From Luteibacter anthropi (GTDB lineage Bacteria > Pseudomonadota > Gammaproteobacteria > Xanthomonadales > Rhodanobacteraceae), in assembly GCF_011759365.1 (NCBI RefSeq), contig NZ_JAARLZ010000012.1, forward strand, positions 95,005-159,004: a stretch of 64,000 nt of DNA, in the 5' to 3' direction. Of the stretch, positions 43,591 to 51,910 are shown piece after piece. The position numbers were made by a program, and so were the translations under genes. Every line of letters begins with the position of its first letter. Within the stretch, counting starts at the first letter, position 1. Below the pieces are notes generated by a model. The model searched no databases, was not told the origin of the DNA, and saw nothing but the letters and a program-made list of their open reading frames with translations.

Positions 43591-43793
43591 GCCGCTAAAA
43601 CTAGCTCACATGGCCTTTCCAATCAATGAGGCGTCGTTGTATGAGGCGCGATTTTGTAGGTATAGGTGGTTGATAACGTAGGACTATGCCCCTTCGTGTC
43701 ACGGGCGTGCCCATGATGCGTTGTGGCGTGCTGGAATGCCGATGGCGGGATCCTTGCCTGGACCCGTCCCCTCCAACGATGAAAGGAATCATC

Positions 43794-44432
43794 ATGACAT
43801 CAGGAAAACGTCCCCCGTTCTGTTGCGCGATGGCCGGTGTGGCCATCGCCCTTGCCAGCCTGTCACCCGCCGATGCGGTGGCCGGCCGCCGCTCCGATCC
43901 GGCTGGCCTTCCCGCCTGCCCGGTCGCGTGGTCTGTGGCTTCGAATCCCGATGCGTGCGTCGTGTCCCTGGTCAATCCGGGTTTCGAGCTGCATGCAGAC
44001 CACGGCTGGTCGAAGGATGGTTCGTCACTGCCGTTTCCGCGCTCATACGACGGCGGATCGTTCGTCGCCGTCCTGGAGGAAGCGGGCTCGCGGCTTTCCC
44101 AGACCACGCGACTGCCTTTGAATCAGGCATACGTGGCTGGCAAGGAGGCTACCTACGCCATGCGGTTTCGCCTGAGGTCAAGCGAAGCGGCGCCCGTCCA
44201 TGTCGGCTACCGGATCCTGCTGGTGGATGAAACCGGCAAGCGCCTGGGGCGGGTCGTTGAAGGCTCCGTGTCTGCGGGTCAGGTATGGGAGGACATGGAG
44301 TCGATCGTCCCCCGCCGTGATTTGCCAGAAGATGCCTACATCGTGATCGAGTTCGAACGGGAAGATGACGATGCTTCTTCCTCGGCGGCCTTTATCGACG
44401 ATGTGTCGCTGGTCCTTCGCGAGCGTTTCTGA
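43794..44432 (+). CDS. Secreted beta-sandwich-like protein of unknown function
   Basis: 212 codons from the ATG at 43794 (MTSGKRPPFCCAMAGVAIAL), chosen for AAGGA 8 bases before it; ATG 43779 is possible. It has a signal peptide to about residue 27. The mature part resembles a galactose-binding-like carbohydrate-binding fold: LVNPGFELHADHGW, then LSQTTRLP, then strands ending AFIDDVSLVLRERF. It shares this layout with the array of five genes at 48393-51910, so it may be a distant member of that family. No catalytic residues are recognised. Confidence 0.7.
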   Translation: MTSGKRPPFCCAMAGVAIALASLSPADAVAGRRSDPAGLPACPVAWSVASNPDACVVSLVNPGFELHADHGWSKDGSSLPFPRSYDGGSFVAVLEEAGSRLSQTTRLPLNQAYVAGKEATYAMRFRLRSSEAAPVHVGYRILLVDETGKRLGRVVEGSVSAGQVWEDMESIVPRRDLPEDAYIVIEFEREDDDASSSAAFIDDVSLVLRERF

Positions 44433-44437
44433 ACCGT

Positions 44438-44469
44438 TGTCACGGCACGGGCTTGCCCGTGCCGTGACA
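44438..44469. terminator. 15-bp perfect hairpin after 43794-44432
   Basis: TGTCACGGCACGGGC and GCCCGTGCCGTGACA flank TT, 6 bases after the stop codon. Very stable, but only A-rich sequence follows, so it is a probable rather than a classical terminator. Confidence 0.6.
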
Positions 44470-44538
44470 CAAATGTCCTAGCAGCTCCGATGGGGCAGTC
44501 CTATCCTCGAATCGAGGCTTTCCGACCCTGGTGGACGT

Positions 44539-44979
44539 ATGCGAATGAAGAAGATCCTGCTGATGTTGTCGGTGTTGCCGCTTGCCTTTATGGCGCATGC
44601 CGAGACGACCAGTTCCGCGAAGGTCGATGTGCTGGTGAAGAGCGACCAGTCCTGGAACGGTATTCCCTATACGGCATATCCGTCCGGTCGCCCCGAGCTG
44701 ACGGTGCTTAAATTTCACATCCCCGCGCACACGGCGTTGCCGTGGCACACCCATCCCATTCCCAACGCCGGCTACGTGCTTTCCGGCCAGATCACGATCG
44801 AGGACCGGGACAGCGGCAAGAAACAGACCTACACGTCGGGGCAGGCGTTTACCGAGTCCGTGGGCGCGGTGCATCGCGGTGTCACCGGCGACCAGCCGGT
44901 GGAGCTGATCGTCACTTATTCAGGAACGGCGGGCACGCCAACGTTCGTCGCCGAGAAAGGCCAGAAGCCCGAGTATTGA
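44539..44979 (+). CDS. Secreted cupin-domain protein
   Basis: 146 codons, MRMKKILLMLSVLPLAFMAH, with a signal peptide cut after about residue 21 (AHA). A single cupin barrel shows LPWHTHPIPNAGYVLSGQIT (metal-binding His pair and conserved Gly) and ESVGAVHRG as the second motif. Small exported cupins have diverse or unknown functions. It stands alone between the hairpin at 44438 and the convergent tilS. Confidence 0.85.
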   Translation: MRMKKILLMLSVLPLAFMAHAETTSSAKVDVLVKSDQSWNGIPYTAYPSGRPELTVLKFHIPAHTALPWHTHPIPNAGYVLSGQITIEDRDSGKKQTYTSGQAFTESVGAVHRGVTGDQPVELIVTYSGTAGTPTFVAEKGQKPEY

Positions 44980-44983
44980 GCAC

Positions 44984-46282
44984 TCAGGGCAGCGTGCCGC
45001 CCCGGTACCAGACGGGGCGGCTGCCGATGCCGTCGAACAACATGGCCCCTTCGGCGGTGATCCATCGGTCGGCAATCGCGACGATGCGGCCGTCATCGTC
45101 GACGATGATCGGCATGCGCGGACGGTCCCATGGCGGTACGTTGCCGCGCTGGAACAGATCACGCAATTCGCGGGTGTGTGGATCGCCCGCCGGACGCAGG
45201 GTTTCCCCGCCTTCCCGGTAGCGGACCGTGAGCGGCCGGGGCAGACGGCCTGCAAGGGTCAACGTGCCCCCGCCGGGCAGATCCAGCGGTTCACCCCGCC
45301 AGTGGGCTTTCCAGGTGGCATCGAAGGGGCGGGGGCGGCGCATGGCCCACAAACGGCCCCGCCACATGCGTACCTCGGTGTCCTGCCAGCCCACAACGGG
45401 CAGGCGCTCGGCTGAGGCCTGCCCGACCTGCCGTTCAAGCGCCTCGCGTTGCGCACTGGTGGGCGCCTCCAGGCCTGAGTCGTGCAGCCAGCTGTCCAGT
45501 GCAGGCGCCCGGTGGGCAGGGTGCAGCGCCAGCCAGCCGGCGGCGTCCAGGCTGCCGTCGCTGGCTTTCAGCGAGGCGAGAGCCGTCGCCCAGGTTTCCT
45601 GTAGCGAGTCGGCGGCTTCGCGGCAGAGACGGGCACTGTGCACGATGCTCCGCGCCGCCTGCGGCCACAGCGGCGCCAGGGCCGGCATCACGGTAGAGCG
45701 CAGGTAGGCGCGCGCCACGCGCGGGTTGTCGTTGGAGGGGTCATGCACGGCGTCCAGCCCGTGCGTGGCGACATGGGCCAGCAGCGCTTCCCTCGGCAGG
45801 TCCAGCAGGGGGCGCCACTGTTCGCCGGCGCCAAGGGTGCGCAGCTCGCGCATGCCACCGAGGCCTTCCGGGCCCGCGCCGCGCAGCAGTTTGAGCAGGA
45901 CGGTTTCCACCTGGTCGTCGCGGTGATGGGCGAGCACCAGGCGTTCGCCAGGCCTCATCTCCGCGATGAAGGCGGCCCTGCGCGCATGTCGTGCGGCCGC
46001 TTCCATGCCGTGTCCGGTCGTCAGGTCCACGGCCACCCGTACCACGGCGAGCGGCACATCCAGCGATTCACAGAACCGTCGGCAGTGCGCGGCCCACAGG
46101 CCGCTGTCGGCGTGCAGTCCGTGATCGATGTGCACCGCCCTCAACCGTGGTCGCGAGGGCAGCGTTACCAGCGCGTGGAGCAGGGCGGTGGAATCGGGGC
46201 CACCGCTGTAGCCGACGACCAGGCTTGCGTCGGGATGACCGTCGATTGCGGCGATGAGATGCGAGGAAAGCGTGTCGCTCAT
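44984..46282 (-). CDS. tilS: tRNA(Ile)-lysidine synthase
   Basis: 432 codons, MSDTLSSHLIAAIDGHPDAS. TilS converts the wobble C34 of tRNA-Ile(CAU) to lysidine so that it reads AUA. The PP-loop SGGPDS is in VVGYSGGPDSTALLHAL (about residue 25), and HHRDDQVETVLLKLLRGAG is the second catalytic motif. Substrate-binding and C-terminal domains follow. Its start overlaps the stop of the NYN/LOTUS gene by 4 bases. accA-tilS proximity is common. Confidence 0.95.
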   Translation of the reverse strand: MSDTLSSHLIAAIDGHPDASLVVGYSGGPDSTALLHALVTLPSRPRLRAVHIDHGLHADSGLWAAHCRRFCESLDVPLAVVRVAVDLTTGHGMEAAARHARRAAFIAEMRPGERLVLAHHRDDQVETVLLKLLRGAGPEGLGGMRELRTLGAGEQWRPLLDLPREALLAHVATHGLDAVHDPSNDNPRVARAYLRSTVMPALAPLWPQAARSIVHSARLCREAADSLQETWATALASLKASDGSLDAAGWLALHPAHRAPALDSWLHDSGLEAPTSAQREALERQVGQASAERLPVVGWQDTEVRMWRGRLWAMRRPRPFDATWKAHWRGEPLDLPGGGTLTLAGRLPRPLTVRYREGGETLRPAGDPHTRELRDLFQRGNVPPWDRPRMPIIVDDDGRIVAIADRWITAEGAMLFDGIGSRPVWYRGGTLP

Positions 46283-47022
46283 TTGCCCTTGCTGCGAAGT
46301 CGTACGTAGAGATGCTTGGCGTTGCCGAACTGGCGTTCTTCCACGTCGAAGACGCCGATGCCGTTGATCAGGCCGCTCAGCTTGGCATAGCCATAGTTGC
46401 GCGAATCGAAGTCGGGGGTGCGCTTGCTGAGGATGCTGCCCACTCCGCCCAGTGCGGCCCAGCCGTGCTCGTCAGACGCCGCGGCGATGGCGTTGCGCAG
46501 CAGGTTCATCAGGCGGGAGTCGCCGCGCAATTCATTGGCCGAACGCGGCGGCGGCATGGCCTCGCCTTCGTCCTGCTCGGTGCCGACCAGCACTTCGGTG
46601 TAGACGAATTTGTCGCATGCCGAAACGAAGGGCTTGGGTGTCTTGGTCTCGCCAAAGCCGTAGACCATGAGCCCCGCCTCGCGGATACGCGACGCCAGGC
46701 GGGTGAAGTCGCTGTCGCTGGAGACGATGCAGAAGCCGTCGAACCGCTCGGAATACAGCAGGTCCATGGCATCGATGATCATGGCCGAGTCTGTCGCGTT
46801 CTTGCCGGAGGTGTAGGCGAACTGCTGGATCGGCTGGATGGAGTGATCCAGCAGGCTGCTTTTCCAGCCGTTTAGGTTGGGCCCGGTCCAGTCGCCGTAG
46901 ATGCGCTTGACGTGCGCCGTGCCGTACTTGGCGACCTCCGAGAGCAGGCCATCGACGATCGCCGGGCGTGCATTGTCGGCGTCGATGAGGACGGCCAGCT
47001 TGTCGGTGATGTCGTTGGCCAT
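46279..47022 (-). CDS. NYN-domain nuclease-like protein with OST-HTH/LOTUS domain
   Basis: 247 codons from the ATG at 47022 (MANDITDKLAVLIDADNARP), which has GGAG 6 bases before it; a start 4 codons earlier is possible. The PIN-like NYN (LabA/DUF88) domain spans about 8-150, with acidic residues in VLIDADNARP, ATDSAMIIDAMDLLY and CIVSSDSDFTRLASRIREAG. A winged-helix OST-HTH/LOTUS domain spans about 165-245. Such proteins are thought to bind or cut RNA; the substrate is unknown. It is translationally coupled to tilS. Confidence 0.85.
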   Translation of the reverse strand: MANDITDKLAVLIDADNARPAIVDGLLSEVAKYGTAHVKRIYGDWTGPNLNGWKSSLLDHSIQPIQQFAYTSGKNATDSAMIIDAMDLLYSERFDGFCIVSSDSDFTRLASRIREAGLMVYGFGETKTPKPFVSACDKFVYTEVLVGTEQDEGEAMPPPRSANELRGDSRLMNLLRNAIAAASDEHGWAALGGVGSILSKRTPDFDSRNYGYAKLSGLINGIGVFDVEERQFGNAKHLYVRLRSKGK

Positions 47023-47130
47023 GGGGCGCTCCACATTCAGGGATGCACCGATGGTACAGGCAGCTACGTCACGCCCGCGTGGGTTTAGGGGCCTGGCGCA
47101 GGGTTCAAACGTGCGCCAGGCCCCGGATGC

Positions 47131-48087
<957 letters not shown>

Positions 48088-48117
48088 GGAATACGGAGCA
48101 TCCGGGCAAGACCGGTC

Positions 48118-48123
48118 ATTATA
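48118..48123 (-). promoter_or_regulatory. Perfect -10 box upstream of accA
   Basis: TATAAT on the minus strand, 31 bases before the accA ATG. No recognisable -35 lies 17 bases upstream, so this is a partial promoter call. Confidence 0.4.
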
Positions 48124-48190
48124 GCCGGGCCGTGGCCGGGGTGGTGTGCGCGGCAGTATGGAGTGGCTTCGGCCTGCAAGTGGCTGAATT

Positions 48191-48247
48191 GGGTGAGAAT
48201 CTTCTGGGCTCATGTGAGACTGGCGGAAGATTGCGGTCATCTCACCC
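48191..48247 (+). promoter_or_regulatory. Nested stem in the accA / secreted-array intergenic region
   Basis: GGGTGAGA (48191-48198) pairs with TCTCACCC (48240-48247), and inside it ATCTTC (48199-48204) pairs with GAAGAT (48226-48231). The 305-base region between accA and the first array gene otherwise shows no gene. The stem may be a leader structure or operator of the array. Confidence 0.35.
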
Positions 48248-48392
48248 GTCAATCCGTAGTCCTCGATACCGTCTCCTGTAGTCCGCGCCCAAAACCTTTC
48301 CAGGGATTGCTTCAATGGTGGCGCGGAGGGATTCCGCCCTCGTTCCCGTGTCCGGGGACCGAAAGAATCGACAAGTCAAAGGAGTGATGACG

Positions 48393-49100
48393 ATGCCAAT
48401 GCAATGGCGCCGCCGGGCGTTCGTAGGTGTGAGCTGCATGGGGCTGGCATGGCATGGCAGCAGTCATGCAAGTGGGCCGCTGCATGACGTGCTGCAGCAC
48501 CTTCCATCATGCCAATCCGCCACGTGGCTGGATGCCTGTCGCATCCATGTGCCCAATGCGGAATTCTCTGGGCCCTCGGGGGACAATCACTACCATGACG
48601 AATTTACCTGGGCGCCCAGTACAGGCAGGAGGCATGGTGTCGCCGAGCATATCGCTCCATGGACTTACACCGCTGGGGCGGGCAGTGAGTTCCACAAAGG
48701 GCTCACTGCCACCACCTACGTGACCCTGTACAGCCCGGGAGACCGGATCGTGCAGAAAATGGGTGCACTGACAGCGGCCCCCATGGACATGCGTTACACG
48801 CTTGTTGCGTACGTCAGAGGAACGACAGGGCCATCCGATGCGGCCGCGGGTCTGGTGATGCTCAAGAATGAGGCCGTAACCCTTCAATCCATCGGGTACA
48901 CGCAAGCTGCACCGGGTCGTGGCGCGCCCGTACAGGCTTTCGTAACCCACCTCCTGGTACCCGCAGGTGCGGATGCCCACACGCTTGTCATCGCCTTGGG
49001 TGCGGCCGCCCGGGGTGTCGGCCCCGTGATCGTGGATGACGTGATGCTGGTACGGGCTCCTGCCGATGTGGCGTGGGAGGAACTGGTGCCCGTACGGTGA
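48393..49100 (+). CDS. Secreted protein of unknown family, array member 1
   Basis: 235 codons from the ATG at 48393 (MPMQWRRRAFVGVSCMGLAW), which has AAGGAG 8 bases upstream; ATG 48387 is too close to that site. Signal peptide to about residue 26. Mature-part landmarks shared with its neighbours: LPSCQSATWLDACRIHVPN, EHIAPWTYTAG, VQKMGALT and PVIVDDVMLVRAP at the end. The pattern suggests a beta-sandwich like carbohydrate-binding modules. Its stop overlaps the next start (TGATG). No function is known. Confidence 0.78.
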   Translation: MPMQWRRRAFVGVSCMGLAWHGSSHASGPLHDVLQHLPSCQSATWLDACRIHVPNAEFSGPSGDNHYHDEFTWAPSTGRRHGVAEHIAPWTYTAGAGSEFHKGLTATTYVTLYSPGDRIVQKMGALTAAPMDMRYTLVAYVRGTTGPSDAAAGLVMLKNEAVTLQSIGYTQAAPGRGAPVQAFVTHLLVPAGADAHTLVIALGAAARGVGPVIVDDVMLVRAPADVAWEELVPVR

Positions 49101-49852
49101 TGCGCGCGCTGGATAGTGGAAAGAATAGATGCGCATGCATCGCTGCCGGGGCATGGTTCTTCATGCTGCTGGTGGCTGGTGACGCTAATGCGCAGGTCGT
49201 TATTCCAGGACATCCCGGCCTGCATCGCCTGCCGGCGTGCGAGCGTGCCGGCGTCGAGCAACCATGTCATGTCACGGTACCCAATGGCCGGTTCGATGGG
49301 CCGCCCGATGACTACCGCTACTCGCATGGTTACCAGCCCTACCTGTTCTGGCAGTGGCCGCACAGCGTGGCGGACCATATCGCGCCCTGGACATACATCG
49401 ATTACGCGGGCACAGGGTATCCGCAGCAGGATGCAGAAGATGCCTTTCACCTGAAAAGCGTCGGTGACGTCGTCATGCAGACCGTATCGCTTCCCGTGCA
49501 GGGCCGTGGCGGGGCTACGGGTTACACCGTGCATGCCCACGTCGGCTCGTGGAGCGGCCACGTCGACGTAAGAATGGAACTGACCCTGCTGGAAGGAGAC
49601 AAGGTGATTGCCACGGCAAACCGGACCTTGCAGATGCGAACGCCCAGCTACAGCGCGTCACGTGAGCTGACGGCATGGATCGGTTCTTCCGGGACAAACC
49701 ATCCGACCGCGTTGCGCGTATCCATTGCCACGCAAAGTGGGTGGGGAGCAACCACGATCGATGACGTCTTCATCCTCCGGGCACCACCGGACACATTTGT
49801 CCCCGAACTACAGTTTCGCCCCGGTGACGCACGTCATCCGTGGGACAGTTGA
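49100..49852 (+). CDS. Secreted protein of unknown family, array member 2
   Basis: 250 codons from the ATG at 49100 (MRALDSGKNRCACIAAGAWF), overlapping the previous stop by one base. A signal peptide ends near DANAQ (about residue 31). Shared landmarks: LPACERAGVEQPCHVTVPNG, ADHIAPWTYIDYAG, VMQTVSLP and TTIDDVFILRAPPD. The paired cysteines in the first motif (CERAGVEQPC) recur in members 1 and 3 and may form a disulfide. No enzyme motif seen. Confidence 0.78.
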   Translation: MRALDSGKNRCACIAAGAWFFMLLVAGDANAQVVIPGHPGLHRLPACERAGVEQPCHVTVPNGRFDGPPDDYRYSHGYQPYLFWQWPHSVADHIAPWTYIDYAGTGYPQQDAEDAFHLKSVGDVVMQTVSLPVQGRGGATGYTVHAHVGSWSGHVDVRMELTLLEGDKVIATANRTLQMRTPSYSASRELTAWIGSSGTNHPTALRVSIATQSGWGATTIDDVFILRAPPDTFVPELQFRPGDARHPWDS

Positions 49853-49870
49853 CATACCAAAGGAATGCAA

Positions 49871-50575
49871 ATGAACAAGGACATGTTTCTCCGCAGCCTG
49901 GGCATCGTTGCCCTGGCCGTGACATGCAGCGGCGTTGCAAATGCCGCTTCAGTAATCGATCGCCTGCCCTCCTGCGAGGGCGCTTCGTGGAGCGATACCT
50001 GTCGGATTTCCGTGCCCAACGAAACCCTGGGTAGATTTCCCGGCGATGAGCGCTGGCACGAGCCGTCATGGGGCGGGGCCTGGGAGCCGGAGAGCCCGAG
50101 GCATAGCGTGGCGCAGCACATCGCTCCCTGGATATATATCGATGGCAGCCGGGGCCGCCACCAGCAGACGGCAGCCGACGAAGTCTTCACGCTCGCACGT
50201 CAGCGCGACGGCATCAGCCAGACGATCCGCTTGCCCACGCAGGAAACACCCGCCATGCACGACGTGGTGTATGCGGTTCGTGCCCGGATCGACGCTACGA
50301 AAGGAGAGGCTTCTGTCAGTCTGGATCTCTCCTTGCTGAAACGCGGAGGGGCTGCCGGCTCTACACAGTCGTCCGTGGTCCTGTCCCGTCCGGCCCGGGG
50401 TGGAGCGGGCGCGGGCCTGATCGGCTGGATTGTCGTACCTGCCGGCGACGATGTAGATGCGCTTAATGTGAAGCTTGCGGTGACCACGGCGAGCGCGCCG
50501 GTTACCGTCACCGAAGTATCGGTGGTGCGCATGGACGAGGCAGTAGCGGCGCAGTGGGCCAGGCAGGATTGGTGA
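49871..50575 (+). CDS. Secreted protein of unknown family, array member 3
   Basis: 234 codons from the ATG at 49871 (MNKDMFLRSLGIVALAVTCS), 8 bases after AAAGGA; an ATG two codons earlier is too close to that site. Signal peptide to about residue 25. Shared landmarks: LPSCEGASWSDTCRISVPNE, AQHIAPWIYIDGS, ISQTIRLPT and TVTEVSVVRMDE. Next gene begins 1 base after the stop. Function unknown. Confidence 0.78.
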   Translation: MNKDMFLRSLGIVALAVTCSGVANAASVIDRLPSCEGASWSDTCRISVPNETLGRFPGDERWHEPSWGGAWEPESPRHSVAQHIAPWIYIDGSRGRHQQTAADEVFTLARQRDGISQTIRLPTQETPAMHDVVYAVRARIDATKGEASVSLDLSLLKRGGAAGSTQSSVVLSRPARGGAGAGLIGWIVVPAGDDVDALNVKLAVTTASAPVTVTEVSVVRMDEAVAAQWARQDW

Positions 50576-50576
50576 C

Positions 50577-51215
50577 ATGACGATGCATAAGAATCAGTCA
50601 CGAACACTCGCCTGGCGAGCTGCGACGGCACTCTGCATCATGTCGGCCTGGACCTGCCCTGCGATGGCCGGATCTTCGGTCTGTGCGAACGAATTGCTTC
50701 CAGATTTCAGCACCGCATGCGATCTGGAACTCAAGAACGGCGACTTTACGATGACCGGTCGTATCGGCAGTTCGCGTGCGATTCGCTGGACGCATCTGGT
50801 GCACTGGGAAGGAACGCATCGGCGGCACAATTATGCCGGGGAATACGCAGGCCGCTGGGGCGCTGAATTGCACGCCGATGGGCATGCCCTGTGGCAGGCC
50901 GTGGCCGCCATTCCATCGCTGGATAGCCGGAGCCACTTCATCGTCCGTTATTCCGCAGGTGCGTTCGATACGGATGGCAGCCGGTTGCAGGTCATCGTGA
51001 TGTTGCTCGATGCGACGGGCAAGGTGATTCAGGCCCGCGATGAAGTCGTCGTGCCCGCATCGCGAACCTGGGGCCATCATGTGCTTCGCTGGGAGGTGCC
51101 GTCGGTTCCGGAAGGGGCGCAGGTCAAGCTGGCCTTCCGCCGCCAGGGCAATGATGGCGGCAAGCGACTGGTGGTCTCGGCGGTAAGTATCGCGCAAGGC
51201 AAGACACACGAATGA
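50577..51215 (+). CDS. Secreted protein of unknown family, array member 4 (divergent)
   Basis: 212 codons, MTMHKNQSRTLAWRAATALC; ATG 50583 is an alternative start. Signal peptide to about residue 31. It keeps the early CANELLPDFSTACDLELKNG motif (PN replaced by KN) and the beta-sandwich layout (LWQAVAAIPS, VVPASRTWGHHVLRWEVPS), but lacks the HIAPW segment found in members 1-3. Its last 4 bases overlap an upstream in-frame option for member 5. Confidence 0.72.
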   Translation: MTMHKNQSRTLAWRAATALCIMSAWTCPAMAGSSVCANELLPDFSTACDLELKNGDFTMTGRIGSSRAIRWTHLVHWEGTHRRHNYAGEYAGRWGAELHADGHALWQAVAAIPSLDSRSHFIVRYSAGAFDTDGSRLQVIVMLLDATGKVIQARDEVVVPASRTWGHHVLRWEVPSVPEGAQVKLAFRRQGNDGGKRLVVSAVSIAQGKTHE

Positions 51216-51241
51216 TTCCACTCGACAAAGGATTGAACGAG

Positions 51242-51910
51242 ATGAAAACCATGCATGCGATGGCCATGCTTGTCGCCGCCATGGCACTGGCTCCCGATGC
51301 CCGGGCCATGGGTGGCCTTCCGTATCACGCGACCTACGATGTGCCGGTGCCCAATGCGGACTTCGGCGGCGGCACGGGCGATGAATATCGTCATGATGGT
51401 GCGCTCATGCGATACAACCTTGTTGCTACCCACAGCATCGAGGAACACATCCACCCATGGGTCTATCGGGAGAAGACCGAGTCGGGACGTGTGAAGCGGC
51501 ATCTGGTCCAGGCATTCTCCCTGGCCAGCGCAGGCGATTACGTCATGCAGACGTTTGAACTGGGACAGCCTGAATACGTTGACCGAAAGCCTGCCCAGGG
51601 CGTGCGTTACGCGATCCGCGTGCCTTTCGGCGCGCGACATGTCGAATCGGCCATCAAGCTTCGCGTTCAATTGCGCGATGACGATAACAAGGTGCTGCTG
51701 GAGCAACAGGAGTCGTCGGCCATGGCGACTCCGGGTTGGCCACTTTCCGGCGCCATGCATCTGGAAGTGGATGCGAGCCGGTTTCCATCCGCCCGGCATA
51801 TGTCCCTCGGCATCAAGAATGTGTCTGGCTCGGAGGTCGAGCTGGGCGAGGTAACCGTGCAGCGCACGGTCACGACGCATCCGATCATCGACCTGGACTT
51901 CGGCGACTGA
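51242..51910 (+). CDS. Secreted protein of unknown family, array member 5
   Basis: 222 codons from the ATG at 51242 (MKTMHAMAMLVAAMALAPDA), with AAAGGA about 10 bases upstream. Signal peptide to about residue 22. Shared landmarks: VPVPNADFGGGTGDEYRHDG, EEHIHPWVYREK, YVMQTFELG and VELGEVTVQRTV. Its stop codon abuts the dnaE stop on the other strand with no space between. Function unknown. Confidence 0.78.
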   Translation: MKTMHAMAMLVAAMALAPDARAMGGLPYHATYDVPVPNADFGGGTGDEYRHDGALMRYNLVATHSIEEHIHPWVYREKTESGRVKRHLVQAFSLASAGDYVMQTFELGQPEYVDRKPAQGVRYAIRVPFGARHVESAIKLRVQLRDDDNKVLLEQQESSAMATPGWPLSGAMHLEVDASRFPSARHMSLGIKNVSGSEVELGEVTVQRTVTTHPIIDLDFGD

